From Pseudomonas sp. DY-1 (lineage in GTDB: Bacteria; Pseudomonadota; Gammaproteobacteria; Pseudomonadales; Pseudomonadaceae): 64,000 nt of DNA. The position numbers and the translations under genes are program-made. The notes under the pieces are model-generated. The model searched no databases. It was not told the origin of the DNA and saw only the letters and a program-made list of their open reading frames with translations. Of the stretch, positions 17,850-28,199 are shown piece after piece. Where the stretch lies: the NCBI RefSeq assembly GCF_003626975.1, contig NZ_CP032616.1:1798001-1862000 (forward strand). Reading direction: 5' to 3'. Within the stretch, counting starts at the first letter, position 1. Each line of letters starts with the position of its first letter.

Positions 17850-18758
17850 CTAGAAAATCGACCAGCCGATTCGCTCGGACAGTTTCTCCAGCGCCGCCAT
17901 ACCCACCAGGGAGTTGCCGGCTTCGTTCAGTTCCGGCGACCAGACGCAGACGGTGAAGCGCCCCGGCACCACCGCGACGATCCCGCCCCCTACTCCGCTC
18001 TTGCCCGGCAGGCCAACGCGATAGGCGAAGTTGCCGGCTTCGTCGTAGAGACCGCTGGTGGCCATGATGGCGTTCAACTGCTTGGCCTGGCGCGGACTGA
18101 CCACCTGCTCGCCGCTGTGGGGGCTGACGCCGTTATTGGCAAGAAAGCTGAAGGCCAGTGCCAGGTCGGCGCAGCTCATGCGAATGGCGCAATGGTGGAA
18201 GTAGCTGTGCAACACAGCCTCCACGTCATTGTGGAAGTTGCCAAAGGACTGCATCAGGTAGGCCATCGCGGCGTTGCGCGCGCGGTGCTGGTACTCGGAT
18301 CGCGCCACCACTTCGTCTGACACCACGCGGGGGTTGCCGGACAGCCGCCGGACGAAATCGCGCATCGACAACGACGGCGCCGCGAAGCGCGATTCATTGA
18401 TATCGCAGATCACCAGGGCACCGGCGTTGATGAAAGGGTTGCGCGGTACGCCGCGTTCGAATTCCAGCTGTACCAGGGAATTGAATGGTTGCCCGGAAGG
18501 TTCATGTCCAAGGCGCTGCCAGATGCCCTCCCCGGAATGCTGGATCGCCTGCACCAGGCTGAAGACCTTGGAGATGCTCTGGATGGAAAACGGTGTCAGG
18601 CCATCACCGGCGTAGAACAGCTCGCCTTCGTTACTGTAGACGGCGATGCCGAGCTGGTCCGCGCTGACGCAGGAAAGCGCAGGGATGTAACTGGCGACCT
18701 TGCCCTGGCCGATCAGGGGACGGACTTCGTCGAGGATTTCGTTCAACAGCTGCTGCAT
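17850..18758 (-). CDS. glsA: glutaminase
   Basis: A 302-residue serine-dependent glutaminase converting glutamine to glutamate and ammonia. Family signatures include [12 protein letters not shown] (the SxxK nucleophile), [10 protein letters not shown], the NNGVSP segment and [15 protein letters not shown] near the C terminus. Length matches the bacterial family. It lies 87 bases downstream of kdpE on the same strand, the order I recall from P. aeruginosa (PA1638 beside kdpE). Glutamate is the main counter-ion for potassium, so co-location with the Kdp system may be functional, although this is inference. Confidence 0.92.
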   Translation of the reverse strand: MQQLLNEILDEVRPLIGQGKVASYIPALSCVSADQLGIAVYSNEGELFYAGDGLTPFSIQSISKVFSLVQAIQHSGEGIWQRLGHEPSGQPFNSLVQLEFERGVPRNPFINAGALVICDINESRFAAPSLSMRDFVRRLSGNPRVVSDEVVARSEYQHRARNAAMAYLMQSFGNFHNDVEAVLHSYFHHCAIRMSCADLALAFSFLANNGVSPHSGEQVVSPRQAKQLNAIMATSGLYDEAGNFAYRVGLPGKSGVGGGIVAVVPGRFTVCVWSPELNEAGNSLVGMAALEKLSERIGWSIF

Positions 18759-18845
18759 TCCGATCCTTCCAATGGGGGAGCGCCAGCGCGCTCATGCAGC
18801 TCTGGACGCACGCCGTGGCCAGGACGACACAGTGAAGGAGGCTGT

Positions 18846-19538
18846 TCAGGCTTCCCTCAAGCGATAGCCGACACCGGCTTCGGTGACGATGAATCTCGGG
18901 TTGGCCGGGTCATCGCCGAGCTTCTGCCGCAGATGGCCGACGACCACCCGCAGGTAATGGGTGTCCTCCACGTGAGTCGGGCCCCAGATGTCCTTGAGCA
19001 GTTGCTGCTGGGTGACCACCCGACCGAGGTGGCGTGCCAGCTGCGCGAGCACCGCGTACTCCTTGCGCGTCAGCCCCACCTCTTCGCCTTCGAGGGTCAC
19101 CCGGCGATAGGCGAAGTCCAGCTGCAACGGGCCGCTGGCAACGCTGGCCTCCGGTTGTTCGCCCGGCCCTGCCTGGCGCAGGAGCACGCGCACGCGGGCA
19201 AGAAACTCCTGAATACCGAAGGGCTTGGTTACGTAGTCATTGGCGCCGCCGTCCAGGGCCAGCACCTTTTCCCCCTCGCTGGCGCGCACCGAAAGCACCA
19301 GCACCGGCACCTGGGACCATTCGCGCAGCTCACGCAGCACGTCCTGGCCGTCCATATCCGGCAGGCCCAGGTCGAGCACCACCAGGTCCGGCCTGGCCAG
19401 CGCCGCCTGCTCCAATCCTGCGCGGCCATTGGCGCCTTCCAGCACCCGGTAGCCCTGCGCGGCCAGGCTGATGCGCAGGAACTTGCGGATCTGCGCTTCG
19501 TCATCGATGACCAGAATGGTCGGCAGGTTGGTTGTCAT
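18846..19538 (-). CDS. kdpE: KdpE response regulator
   Basis: A 230-residue OmpR-family regulator. The receiver has the acidic pair in VIDDEAQIRKFL, the phospho-acceptor Asp in LVVLDLGLPDMDG, and the Thr/Lys at TKPFG. The C-terminal winged helix ends with HLRQKLGDDPANPRFIVTEAGVGYRL. It activates kdpFABC after phosphorylation by KdpD under potassium limitation or osmotic stress. Unusually, it is separated from kdpD by 163 bases holding a large palindromic repeat. Confidence 0.95.
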   Translation of the reverse strand: MTTNLPTILVIDDEAQIRKFLRISLAAQGYRVLEGANGRAGLEQAALARPDLVVLDLGLPDMDGQDVLRELREWSQVPVLVLSVRASEGEKVLALDGGANDYVTKPFGIQEFLARVRVLLRQAGPGEQPEASVASGPLQLDFAYRRVTLEGEEVGLTRKEYAVLAQLARHLGRVVTQQQLLKDIWGPTHVEDTHYLRVVVGHLRQKLGDDPANPRFIVTEAGVGYRLREA

Positions 19539-19580
19539 GACGCGTTCGTAGTTTCCATTGCAATTGCGGACTGCTTTTCC

Positions 19581-19680
19581 GTGGGAGCAAATTCATTCGC
19601 GAAGCACAGCACCGCTGTCCGTGATTCCCAGCCCCGCAAGATGGTCCTGCGGCCCGCTTCGCGAATGAATTCGCTCCTAC
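19581..19680. repeat. paired REP-like palindrome between kdpD and kdpE
   Basis: Arms GTGGGAGCAAATTCATTCGC (19581-19600, continuing GAAGC) and GAATGAATTCGCTCCTAC (19663-19680, preceded by GCTTCGC) form a long inverted pair around about 50 bases that hold a further hairpin (CGCAAGATGGTCCTGCGG). It fills the gap between kdpD and kdpE, which are usually adjacent or overlapping. Confidence 0.8.
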
Positions 19681-19701
19681 GGGATTGGTATCGAGCGGGG
19701 A

Positions 19702-22350
19702 TCATTCTTCCTCCAACTGCGGCTGCGGATGCAGCGGCAGGTGCAGGGTCAGGGTCGCGCCGCGGCCGTCCAGGCCTTCGCCTACGCTCACACGGCCGCC
19801 GTGGGCGCCGACCATGCCCTGGCAGATCGCCAGGCCGAGGCCTGTGCCCTGTCCGCCCCGGTCACCTCGGGCAGCGGTATAGAACATATCGAAGATCCTG
19901 TCGCGTTCGTCCGGCGGAATGCCCGGCCCCTGGTCGCTGACGGAGAAGCGCAACTCGGCGTCGTCGGCCTCGACGGCTATCCGCAGCTGCCCCTGACTGG
20001 GCGAGAAACGCGCAGCGTTCTCCAACACGTTGACCAGCGCCTGCTCGATCAGGGCCGCATGTATATACAGCAACGGCAACTGCTCCGGCACCCGGGTCTC
20101 CACCTGCAACGGTGCCAGAACCGGGCGCAGACGCTGCAACGCGCTGGCGACAATGTCCACCGGAGCCACCCAGTCGCGTGCGAGCTTGAGACCACCGTGC
20201 CCCAGGCGGGTCATGTCCAGCAGGTTCTGGATGTAGCGATCGAGGCGCTCGGCTTCGTCGCGGGTACCCTCCAGCAACTCCCGGCGATCGGCCATGGGAA
20301 TGGCTTCACCCAGGGCCAGCAGGCTGTCGATGGAACCACGCATGGCCGTGAGCGGTGTGCGCAGGTCATGGGAAACCGACGCCAGCAAGGCACTACGCAA
20401 CTGTTCGGTTTCGCCGTGCAGGCGCGCGGCCTCCAACTCTTCGGCCAGCTGTGCACGGGCCAGGGCCTGGGCCAGGGGCTGGCCGAGGGCGGCGATCAGC
20501 CGACGCCTGCCCGCCGGCAGCGGCACTTCGTCGCGCGGGCTGATACCAAGCAGCACCAGCGGCCCTTCCTCTCCCGACAGCGGCAGCCACCACCAGCGCC
20601 CGCCGGGCAGGGTGTCAGTACCGGGGCCTGCCGGCTGGTCGTGCTGCCAGGACCACTCGGCTGCGGCACGCTCCTGGTCGCCCAGCAGGCGGTGGGCGCC
20701 GGCCTCCACCTTCCAGACACCATCGCGGCCCCGCGACAGCAGGCAGACCTCTACGTCGGTCCAGGCACCGAATTGCTGCACGGCTACGTTCAGCACGGCC
20801 TGGCGATCAGTGGCGGCGGTGAGTTTGCGTGAGAGGTCGAGCAGCGCAGTGGTTTCCGACTGGGTATCGCGCAGTGCATCGAGCTGGCGGCGCTGGCGCG
20901 AGGCCAGGTTGCCCGTCACCCCGGCCATCAGCAGGAAAAACAGTAAGGTCAGGACGTCTTCCTGGCGGGCGATGGTCAACGAAAAGGTCGGCGGAATGAA
21001 CAGGAAGTCATAGGCCAGGAAGGACAGCCCGGCACATACCAACGCAGGCCCCAGGCTGCTGCGCACCGCCACCAGCAGTACGGCGGCAAGGAACACCAGG
21101 GAAATGTTCGGCAGCTCAAGGGTATGGGACACCGCCCAGGCCAACGCGCTGGCTGTGGCTGCAGCCAGCACCGCCAGGCCGTAGTCCAGCAGGCGGGAGG
21201 GATGACTGGCACGCGGACTGGACGGACGGCGGTCGGCCTCGGTGTCCAGCACGCTGACTTCCAGCCCCTCGGCGAGACTCAGCAGGCGTTCCGCCAGACC
21301 GCGACCGAGCAGGCGACGGCGCAGGCGCCGACGGCTGCGCGCTACCAGCAGCAGGCTGGCACGACGCTCGTCAGCGTGTTGCACCAAGGCCTTGGCAACA
21401 GACTCGGCGCGCAAGGTCACCACTTCGCCACCCAGGCGCTCGGCCAGTTGCTGGGCACCCTGCAGGCGCGCCCGCACCTCTTCGGAACGGGCGCCGCCGG
21501 TATCCACATACACCACCGACCAGGGCAGGTGACGCCGCTCGGCAACCCGGCTGGCGTGGCGCACCAGGCGTTCGGCCTGGTGGTCGCCGTCGATACCCAC
21601 CAGCAAGCGGCCGCGCACGGCGGGCGCTTCCAGGCCGCGCTGGCGGTAACGCCGGTTGAGGTCGGCATCCACCCGTGCGGCGGCGGTCTGCATGGCCAGT
21701 TCGCGCAGCGCGGTGAGGTTGGTCTGGGAGAAGAAGGCGTCAATGGCGGCTCGGGCCTGCTCAGGCACGTAGACCTTGCCTTCGCGCAGGCGCTCCAGCA
21801 GCTCGCGCGGCGGCAGGTCGATCAGGAGTATTTCGTCGGCCTCTTGCAATACCCAGTCCGGCAATGTCTCGCGGACATGCACGCCAGTGATGTCATGCAC
21901 CTGGTCGTTGAGGGCCTCCAGATGCTGGACGTTGACCGTGGTGTAGACGTCGATGCCGGCGTCGAGCAGCTCTTGCACATCCTGCCAGCGCTTGGCGTGG
22001 CGGCTGCCAGGCGCGTTGGTGTGGGCCAGTTCGTCCACCAGAACCAGACGCGGTGGTTGCGCGAGGATGCCATCGAGGTCCATCTCGGTGAGCGTCACGC
22101 CGCGATAGTCGAAGTGCCGCAGCGGTTGTTGCGGCAGCCCGGCGAGCATGGCTTCGGTTTCCGCGCGGCCGTGGGTTTCCACCACGCCCGCGCGCAGGTC
22201 GACGCCCTGGCGCAATTGCGCCTGGGCGGCCTGGAGCATCGCGTATGTTTTGCCCACGCCGGGTGCTGCGCCGAGGAAAACCTTCAGGCGACCACGCCCG
22301 CCACGGGGCATTTCGGCCAGAAGCGCGTCGGCGCGCTGGGCATCACTCAT
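19702..22350 (-). CDS. kdpD: KdpD sensor histidine kinase
   Basis: An 882-residue membrane kinase. In order: an N-terminal KdpD domain with the Walker A motif [12 protein letters not shown] (about 27-38), a universal-stress-like domain (about 240-370), four transmembrane segments near 390-490 and a GAF domain. The DHp His is in [15 protein letters not shown], followed by a HATPase with [17 protein letters not shown] and [10 protein letters not shown]. It senses potassium and turgor and phosphorylates KdpE. Its start overlaps the kdpC stop by four bases. Confidence 0.95.
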   Translation of the reverse strand: MSDAQRADALLAEMPRGGRGRLKVFLGAAPGVGKTYAMLQAAQAQLRQGVDLRAGVVETHGRAETEAMLAGLPQQPLRHFDYRGVTLTEMDLDGILAQPPRLVLVDELAHTNAPGSRHAKRWQDVQELLDAGIDVYTTVNVQHLEALNDQVHDITGVHVRETLPDWVLQEADEILLIDLPPRELLERLREGKVYVPEQARAAIDAFFSQTNLTALRELAMQTAAARVDADLNRRYRQRGLEAPAVRGRLLVGIDGDHQAERLVRHASRVAERRHLPWSVVYVDTGGARSEEVRARLQGAQQLAERLGGEVVTLRAESVAKALVQHADERRASLLLVARSRRRLRRRLLGRGLAERLLSLAEGLEVSVLDTEADRRPSSPRASHPSRLLDYGLAVLAAATASALAWAVSHTLELPNISLVFLAAVLLVAVRSSLGPALVCAGLSFLAYDFLFIPPTFSLTIARQEDVLTLLFFLLMAGVTGNLASRQRRQLDALRDTQSETTALLDLSRKLTAATDRQAVLNVAVQQFGAWTDVEVCLLSRGRDGVWKVEAGAHRLLGDQERAAAEWSWQHDQPAGPGTDTLPGGRWWWLPLSGEEGPLVLLGISPRDEVPLPAGRRRLIAALGQPLAQALARAQLAEELEAARLHGETEQLRSALLASVSHDLRTPLTAMRGSIDSLLALGEAIPMADRRELLEGTRDEAERLDRYIQNLLDMTRLGHGGLKLARDWVAPVDIVASALQRLRPVLAPLQVETRVPEQLPLLYIHAALIEQALVNVLENAARFSPSQGQLRIAVEADDAELRFSVSDQGPGIPPDERDRIFDMFYTAARGDRGGQGTGLGLAICQGMVGAHGGRVSVGEGLDGRGATLTLHLPLHPQPQLEEE

Positions 22351-22898
22351 CGAGTCATCTCATTCAACGCAGTGTTCAGGGCCAGCACGTTGACCACTTC
22401 AGGGCCCACGAGGGACCGTTCGGTGTTCTGTTCCACCAGGCGTTCCAGCATATCTGTCGGCAGGCCGCGTTCGGCAGCGATGCGCGGAATCTGGAAGCGC
22501 GCGGCATTCGGCGGAAGGTGCGGGTCCAGGCCGCTGCCGGAGGTGGTCACCAGGGCCATGGGCACCTTGCCATGGCCCTCGGTGGCCAGGCGGTGCGCCT
22601 CCTTGTTGATGCGCTCGGCCAGGGCCGGGTTGCTCGGTGCCAGGTTGCTGGCGCCGCTGGCCACGGTGGCGAAGCCGGCGGCCGAGGGTCGCGGCTGGAA
22701 CCACTGCGGGCCTTCGAAGTTCTGCGCCAGCAGGCTGCTGCCGCGTACCTCGCCCTTGGCATCGCGCACCAGGCTGCCATTGGCCTGCTCGGGGAAGGCC
22801 AACTGGGCAATACCGGTGACAGTCAGGGGATAGGCGACGCCAGTAATCAGGGTCATCAGGGCCAGAAGGCTCAGGGCGGGGCGGAGTTGGCTAAGCAT
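22347..22898 (-). CDS. kdpC: potassium-transporting ATPase subunit C
   Basis: A 183-residue KdpC. It has one N-terminal transmembrane helix ([20 protein letters not shown]), then the conserved PEQANGSLV segment and [21 protein letters not shown]. The C-terminal domain carries [24 protein letters not shown] in family order. It assembles with KdpA and KdpB and is thought to aid ATP binding by KdpB. The gap to kdpB is 87 bases and contains a perfect hairpin, unusual for this operon. Confidence 0.95.
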   Translation of the reverse strand: MLSQLRPALSLLALMTLITGVAYPLTVTGIAQLAFPEQANGSLVRDAKGEVRGSSLLAQNFEGPQWFQPRPSAAGFATVASGASNLAPSNPALAERINKEAHRLATEGHGKVPMALVTTSGSGLDPHLPPNAARFQIPRIAAERGLPTDMLERLVEQNTERSLVGPEVVNVLALNTALNEMTR

Positions 22899-22957
22899 AT
22901 TCAGTTCCTCGCAGGAAATCTAAGTCTTGCTGGGGGGCGAGAAGTCCTCACCCCCGG

Positions 22958-22980
22958 CCCCTCTCCCGGAGGGAGAGGGG
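22958..22980. repeat. perfect hairpin between kdpB and kdpC
   Basis: CCCCTCTCCC (22958-22967), loop GGA, GGGAGAGGGG (22971-22980) is a perfect ten-base stem six bases beyond the kdpB stop. It belongs to the same family as 6878-6898 and has no T-run. It lies inside the kdp operon and may set the ratio of KdpB to KdpC message. Confidence 0.8.
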
Positions 22981-22985
22981 GATGT

Positions 22986-25037
22986 TCAAACCAGTCCTAC
23001 TGCATTGAGCAGGACGTCGATCACCTTGATGCCGACGAAGGGTGCGACGATGCCACCCAGGCCATAGATCAGCAGGTTGCGGCGCAACAGGCTGGCAGCA
23101 TCGCTGGCCTGCACCCGAACCCCACGCAGGGCCAGGGGGATGAGGCCGATGATGATCAGCGCGTTGAACACGATGGCCGAGAGGATCGCACTCTGCGGAC
23201 TGGCCAACTGCATCACGTTGAGCACCCCGAGCTGCGGGTAGATTCCGGCGAACAGCGCGGGAAGGATGGCGAAGTACTTGGCCACGTCGTTGGCCACCGA
23301 GAAGGTGGTCAGGGCGCCACGGGTGACCAGCAGTTCCTTGCCCACCTGCACCACGTCGAGCAGCTTGGTCGGGTCGGAATCCAGGTCCACCAGGTTGGCG
23401 GCCTCGCGGGCGGCCTGGGTGCCATCGTTCATGGCCAGGCCAACGTCGGCCTGGGCCAGTGCTGGCGCGTCGTTGGCGCCGTCGCCGCACATGGCGACCA
23501 TCTTGCCCTCGCCCTGCTCCTGGCGAATGCGCGCCAGCTTCTTCTCCGGCGTCGCTTCGGCGATCACGTCGTCCACACCGGCTTCCGCGGCGATGGCAGC
23601 GGCGGTCAGCGGGTTGTCGCCGGTCACCATCACGGTGCGGATGCCCATCTGCCGCAACTCGGCGAAGCGATCGCGGATGCCAGGCTTGACCACGTCCTTG
23701 AGGTGAATGGCGCCCAGCAGCTTGCCGTCGGCCGCCACCAGCAGAGGCGTACCGCCGCTCTGGGCGATCTTCTCGATCTCGCGAGCCAACGGGGCCGGCA
23801 CCTCTTCACGGCCGATGCCTACCCAGGCGAGCACCGCATCCACCGCGCCCTTGCGGTAGCTGCGGCCGGCCCAGTCGGCACCAGAGAGTCGGGTCTCGGC
23901 GGTGAATGGGATGACCTGGATTTCCTCGCGGGCCGGCTCCTGCATGGAGTGCAGCGCGCGCAGGTATTCCACGATGGACTTGCCTTCCGGGGTTTCGTCA
24001 GCCAGGGAAGCCAGCAGCGCGGCATCGGAGAGTTCCTTGCCGCCGACGCCCGGGGCCTTGATCATCGCGCTGCAACGGCGGTTGCCGAAGGTGATGGTGC
24101 CGGTCTTGTCCAGCAGCAGCACATGCACGTCGCCGGCGGCTTCCACCGCACGGCCGGACTTGGCGATCACGTTCAGGCGCACCAGGCGGTCCATGCCGGC
24201 AATGCCGATAGCCGACAGCAGGCCACCAATGGTGGTGGGGATCAGCGTCACTAGCAGCGCCACCAGGTAGACCAGCGGCAGGTCGCCACCGGCGAATCGG
24301 GCAAACGGCTGCAGGGTGGCCACCACCAGCAGGAAGATCAGGGTCAGGCCGATAAGCAGGATGTCCAGAGCCACTTCGTTAGGGGTCTTCTGGCGCTTGG
24401 CGCCCTCTACCAGGGCGATCATCCGGTCCAGGGTCGACTCGCCCGGGTTAGCGGTAATTTTCACCAACAGCCAGTCGGAAACGATGCGGGTGTTGCCGGT
24501 GACGGCGGAACGGTCGCCGCCAGACTCACGGATCACTGGAGCCGATTCGCCAGTGATGGCCGCTTCGTTGACCGCGGCAATCCCCTCGATCACCTCGCCA
24601 TCGCCCGGAATCAGCTCACCGGCTTCAACGCGCACGATATCACCACGACGCAGGCTGGCCGCCGACACGGTCTCGAGCTGGCCATTGCTTTTCCGGCGGC
24701 GCGCGGTCAGGCCCTGGCTGCCGGCGCGCAGACTGTCGGCACGGGCCTTGCCACGGCCCTCCGCCAGCGCTTCGGCGAAGTTGGCGAAGAGCACGGTGAA
24801 CCACAGCCAGAGCGCGATCTGTACAGCCAGGCCAGTGCTCACCGCCGGAGTGGGGATCAGGCACAGGATGGTGGTCAGCACAGCGGTGAGCTCGACCACC
24901 AGGATCACCGGGGAACGCACCAGCTGGCGCGGATCGAGCTTGACGAAGGCCTGGCGCAGCGCGGGTTTCCACAGCGCGGCGAAGGAAGTCCTGGGTTGCT
25001 GCTTGGCGCCTTTGAGCGCCTGGATGGGGGCATTCAT
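22986..25037 (-). CDS. kdpB: potassium-transporting P-type ATPase subunit B
   Basis: A 683-residue P-type ATPase, the energy-coupling subunit of the Kdp pump. It shows the phosphorylation motif [14 protein letters not shown], the TGES loop ([12 protein letters not shown]), the nucleotide-binding KGAVDAV segment and the hinge [18 protein letters not shown]. Several transmembrane helices lie at each end. Length and motifs are typical. It follows kdpA by 11 bases. Confidence 0.97.
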   Translation of the reverse strand: MNAPIQALKGAKQQPRTSFAALWKPALRQAFVKLDPRQLVRSPVILVVELTAVLTTILCLIPTPAVSTGLAVQIALWLWFTVLFANFAEALAEGRGKARADSLRAGSQGLTARRRKSNGQLETVSAASLRRGDIVRVEAGELIPGDGEVIEGIAAVNEAAITGESAPVIRESGGDRSAVTGNTRIVSDWLLVKITANPGESTLDRMIALVEGAKRQKTPNEVALDILLIGLTLIFLLVVATLQPFARFAGGDLPLVYLVALLVTLIPTTIGGLLSAIGIAGMDRLVRLNVIAKSGRAVEAAGDVHVLLLDKTGTITFGNRRCSAMIKAPGVGGKELSDAALLASLADETPEGKSIVEYLRALHSMQEPAREEIQVIPFTAETRLSGADWAGRSYRKGAVDAVLAWVGIGREEVPAPLAREIEKIAQSGGTPLLVAADGKLLGAIHLKDVVKPGIRDRFAELRQMGIRTVMVTGDNPLTAAAIAAEAGVDDVIAEATPEKKLARIRQEQGEGKMVAMCGDGANDAPALAQADVGLAMNDGTQAAREAANLVDLDSDPTKLLDVVQVGKELLVTRGALTTFSVANDVAKYFAILPALFAGIYPQLGVLNVMQLASPQSAILSAIVFNALIIIGLIPLALRGVRVQASDAASLLRRNLLIYGLGGIVAPFVGIKVIDVLLNAVGLV

Positions 25038-25048
25038 GATTTTCTCCG

Positions 25049-26749
25049 TTAGAAGCCCTGGATCAGCGCAAGGTGTTCAGCGATCGGCCCGAGGGCCAGA
25101 GCCGGCAGGAAGGTCAGGCCACCCACCAGCAGGATGGTCAGAGTCAGCAGGGTGACGAACAGCGGACCATGGGTGGGGAAGCTGTTGGCTCCCAGCGGTG
25201 CGCGTCTCTTCATCGCCAGGCTGCCGGCGATGGCCAGTACCGGGAGGATGTAGCCGAAGCGACCGAGGATCATCGCCAGGCCGATCAGCACATTGTGGAA
25301 CGGCGTGTTGGCACCGAAACCGGCGAAGGCCGAACCGTTGTTGGCGGTACCCGAGGTGTAGGCATATAGGGCCTGGCTGAAGCCATGGGCGCCCGGGTTG
25401 GTGATGGACGCCGCCGGGCCGGCGAGGCTGATGGCCAGGCCGCAGAACACCAGCACGCCCACCGGCATCACCAGCAGGGTTGCCACCAGCAGGCGCACTT
25501 CGCGGGCTTCCAGCTTCTTGCCGAGGTATTCGGGCGTGCGGCCGATCATCAGGCCGGCGAGGAACACGGCGATCAATACGAACAGCAGCATGCCGTAGAG
25601 GCCTGCACCGACACCGCCGAAGACGATCTCGCCTAGCATCATGTTGAACATCGGGACCATCCCGCCCAGCGCGCTGAAGCTGTCATGCATCGCGTTCACC
25701 GAACCGTTGGACGCAGCCGTGGTGGTGACCGCCCAGAGCGCCGACGCGGCAATGCCGAAGCGGCTTTCCTTGCCTTCCAGGGAACCGGTCTGCTCAATGG
25801 GCAGCGCGGCCAGGGCCGGGTTCGGTTGGTATTCGCTGTAGAGGGTCACGCCCAGGCCGATGACGAACAGCACCAGCATGCTGGCCAGCAGCGCACGGCT
25901 CTGACGCAGGTCTTTCACGTAGTAGCCGAAGGTGAACACCAGGGCCGCCGGGATCAGGATGATGGAAGCCATCTCCAGCAGGTTGCTCCAGGCGGTGGGG
26001 TTCTCGAACGGGTGCGCCGAATTGACGCCGAAGAAGCCGCCGCCATTGGTACCCAATTGCTTGATTGCGATCTGGCTGGCCGCCGGGCCCAGCGGGATGG
26101 TCTGGTCGGCGCCCTGCAGGGTCACCGCATGGGCATAGTCGAGGAAAGTCTGCGGAACACCCTGCCAGACCAGGAACAGCGCCAGCACCAGGCACAGCGG
26201 CAACAAGCCGTAGAGGGCGCCGCGGGTCAGATCCACCCAGAAGTTGCCCAGGCGATCGGTGCTGCGGCGGCTGATGCCACGGGCGAACACCACCAGCACG
26301 CAGAGCCCCACGGCGGCACTGACGAAGTTCTGCACGCCCAGGCCGACCATCTGGCTGAAGTAGCTCAGTGCCGCCTCGCCACTGTAGGCCTGCCAGTTGG
26401 TATTGGTGACGAAGCTCACTGCCGTGTTGAACGCCAGGCTCCACTCCAGGCCGGGAAGCTTCTGCGGGTTGAGCGGCAGCGCGCCTTGCAGCATGAGGAT
26501 GGCGAACAGCAGCACGAACCCCGCCAGATTGAAGGCCAGCAGGGCCACGCAGTAGCCCTTCCAGTCCTGTTCACGCTCGGCGTCGACGCCGGCAATGCGG
26601 TAGCAGAAACGCTCCACGGGCGCGAACACCGGAGTCAGGAAGGTACGCTGCCCTTCCATCACCCGGTAGTAGAAGCGCCCAAGGAAAGGTGCCGGTACCA
26701 GCACCAGCATGAAGAAGGCCAGGATGAGGCCGATGTCCTGAAGTTGCAT
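25049..26749 (-). CDS. kdpA: potassium-transporting ATPase subunit A
   Basis: A 566-residue channel-like subunit that binds and conducts potassium, with about ten transmembrane helices and four pore loops. Selectivity-loop sequences visible include [42 protein letters not shown] and [13 protein letters not shown]. The start [16 protein letters not shown] is chosen by family resemblance; its AGGAGG site overlaps the kdpF stop codon. A longer frame extends far upstream through kdpF in another frame and is rejected. Confidence 0.96.
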   Translation of the reverse strand: MQLQDIGLILAFFMLVLVPAPFLGRFYYRVMEGQRTFLTPVFAPVERFCYRIAGVDAEREQDWKGYCVALLAFNLAGFVLLFAILMLQGALPLNPQKLPGLEWSLAFNTAVSFVTNTNWQAYSGEAALSYFSQMVGLGVQNFVSAAVGLCVLVVFARGISRRSTDRLGNFWVDLTRGALYGLLPLCLVLALFLVWQGVPQTFLDYAHAVTLQGADQTIPLGPAASQIAIKQLGTNGGGFFGVNSAHPFENPTAWSNLLEMASIILIPAALVFTFGYYVKDLRQSRALLASMLVLFVIGLGVTLYSEYQPNPALAALPIEQTGSLEGKESRFGIAASALWAVTTTAASNGSVNAMHDSFSALGGMVPMFNMMLGEIVFGGVGAGLYGMLLFVLIAVFLAGLMIGRTPEYLGKKLEAREVRLLVATLLVMPVGVLVFCGLAISLAGPAASITNPGAHGFSQALYAYTSGTANNGSAFAGFGANTPFHNVLIGLAMILGRFGYILPVLAIAGSLAMKRRAPLGANSFPTHGPLFVTLLTLTILLVGGLTFLPALALGPIAEHLALIQGF

Positions 26750-26757
26750 GTGGCCTC

Positions 26758-26847
26758 CTAGCCGCGCTCGGCGCGCAGCAGCGCCACCAGCAGATAGATG
26801 AAAAGTCCCATGGCCAAGACCAGGGACACCCCGTCGAGAATGCTCAT
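26758..26847 (-). CDS. kdpF: KdpF small membrane subunit
   Basis: A 29-residue peptide ([20 protein letters not shown], then VALLRAERG) forming one transmembrane helix, exactly the KdpF pattern. AGGAG lies nine bases before the ATG. Its stop is part of the kdpA ribosome site, so the two are tightly coupled. KdpF stabilises the KdpABC complex in the inner membrane. It is easily missed because of its size. Confidence 0.92.
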   Translation of the reverse strand: MSILDGVSLVLAMGLFIYLLVALLRAERG

Positions 26848-26903
26848 TGCCTGTACTCCTAGATGCGGTCTTTGCCGCCGTGGAGCCATTGTCGGAAGGG
26901 GGG

Positions 26904-26957
26904 GCGTAAAGGAACGAGTCCGGGGAGGACTGCGGGGCATCAAGAATGCGTAAAGAA
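26904..26957. promoter_or_regulatory. direct repeat upstream of kdpF, candidate KdpE site
   Basis: GCGTAAAGGA (26904-26913) and GCGTAAAGAA (26948-26957) are near-identical direct repeats 44 bases apart, about four helical turns, located 57-110 bases upstream of kdpF. An OmpR-family regulator such as KdpE binds direct repeats, so this is a candidate operator. No published consensus is claimed to match. Confidence 0.4.
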
Positions 26958-27008
26958 GTTCTGTTGAGAACCGTGCATGAGATCGGCAGGCCTCGCCCCC
27001 GGCCCCGG

Positions 27009-27082
27009 CCCCTCTCCCGAAGGGCGAGGGGTGACGCCAGGCCAACCACCTGCACGAACAACCCCTCTCCCACTGGGAGAGG
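27009..27082. repeat. two CCCTCTCCC-type hairpins upstream of kdp
   Basis: CCCCTCTCCC / GGGCGAGGGG (27009-27031) and CCCCTCTCCC / GGGAGAGG (27062-27082) stand in the 428-base region between kdpF and the decayed regulator. They are copies of the family at 6805 and 22958. No gene is seen in this stretch. Confidence 0.7.
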
Positions 27083-27133
27083 ATGGGGTGAGGGAAGCCG
27101 CATCTCGCTGGATGTGAGGGGTCTGCATACCAC

Positions 27134-27155
27134 TTTGTATCCACCCCGATACAAA
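27134..27155. promoter_or_regulatory. perfect inverted repeat TTTGTATC/GATACAAA
   Basis: TTTGTATC (27134-27141), CACCCC, GATACAAA (27148-27155): a perfect eight-base operator-like palindrome about 120 bases before the decayed response regulator. A related half (TTTGT...GATACAA) lies at 28091-28110 before the EF-hand gene. It may be the binding site of the lost regulator. Confidence 0.5.
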
Positions 27156-27275
27156 CCCGACACGCCCCCGATACCCTGCTGCGCCACCTTGCCCAACGAT
27201 GGCTAGCGTGCCCCGCTCGCGTTAGCAGCCTCCCTTGTGATTCCCGGGCTGGCACTTGCCCACCCTCTCCTCGCC

Positions 27276-28044
27276 ATGAGCTTCACCATGCAATCGACTT
27301 CCGCCTCGGGCACACCCTTCACCCGGAACCGCTGGAGCGTCCGCGCGGTGATCGTGGACGATGACGCGCCCATTCGTGAGCTGCTCTGTGGCTACCTGGC
27401 GCGCTTCAACATCGAGGCGATAGGCGTGGACGATGGCCAGGGCATGCGCCAGGCCCTGGCCGAGGAACGCTTCGACGTGGACCTGATGCAGCCCGGCGAG
27501 GACGGCCTCTCGTTTTGCCGTTGGCTATGGGCGGAGTCGGACATTTCGATCCTGATGCTCACCGCCCGCTGCGAACCGGCGGATCGAATCATCGGGCTGG
27601 AAATGGGTGCCGCCGACTACATGGCCAAACCGTTCGAACCGCGCGAACTGGTGGCGCGCATCCAGACCATCCTTCGCCGTGTGCGCGACGATCGCGACGC
27701 GCCGCGCGCCGCGCACCGAAAGCCGCAATAGCATCCGCTTCGACGCCTGGCGCCTGGACAACGCGCTGCGCTTCGCAGGCCACGCCCATCTCCCGCTGGA
27801 GGATGGCCAGAAACAGGTACGTATCGACGTGTGCGACCACGGCCCGGGTATTTCCGCCGAGCTGCGCGAAGCGGTGTTCGAGCCCTTCTACCGCGTGGAA
27901 GGCTCGCGCAATCGCAATTCCGGAGGCATCGGCCTGGGCCTGACCATCGCCCGCGATGCTGCACGGCGCCAGGGTGGCGACCTGGAGTTGCTGGCGCCTG
28001 AAGCCGGCGGACTGCTGGCGAGATTGACCTTGCCCCTCCGCTGA
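27276..28044 (+). pseudogene. fused remnant of an OmpR-type response regulator and its histidine kinase
   Basis: The first part encodes a receiver domain (VRAVIVDDDAPIRELL ... DLMQPGEDGLSFCRWL ... MGAADYMAKPFEPRELVARIQ) and ends at TAG 27729-27731. About three residues are missing before the phospho-acceptor Asp. From about 27700 the next frame (+1) continues with the first strand of a winged helix (SIRFDAWRLD). It then runs without a break into the N-box of a histidine kinase (LDNALRFA) and on through DHGPGI, FEPFYRVEGSRNRN and GGIGLGLTIA to the kinase stop at 28044. So most of the DNA-binding domain and most of the kinase were deleted, and a frameshift parts the receiver from the rest. The join lies at a shared LDNAL-like stretch. 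Confidence 0.82.
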
Positions 28045-28090
28045 CCGGCAGGAACACCATGCGCACCAGAGCGCAGCGCACCCATGTGCC

Positions 28091-28111
28091 TTTGTCAGTC
28101 TCCGATACAAC
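28091..28111. promoter_or_regulatory. imperfect copy of the TTTGT/GATACAA operator
   Basis: TTTGTCAG (28091-28098), TCTCC, GATACAAC (28104-28111) matches one arm of the 27134-27155 palindrome fully and the other in part. It sits about 90 bases before the EF-hand gene start, a sensible operator position. Confidence 0.35.
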
Positions 28112-28199
28112 ACGCACATCGCCTGGACAACTGGCCCGCCGAGACAGCCAGAACCGGAAGACCCCTTCCGGTTCCGCCAACCTGCACAGGAGTAACCCC

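Noticed and set aside
22245..24254. 669-codon open frame on the plus strand
   Set aside because: Antisense shadow of kdpD, kdpC and kdpB; low-complexity His/Gln/Gly-rich translation, no ribosome site.
26758..27255. 165-codon open frame covering kdpF
   Set aside because: Only the last 29 codons match a family (KdpF), and these have their own AGGAG site; the upstream part is repeat sequence.
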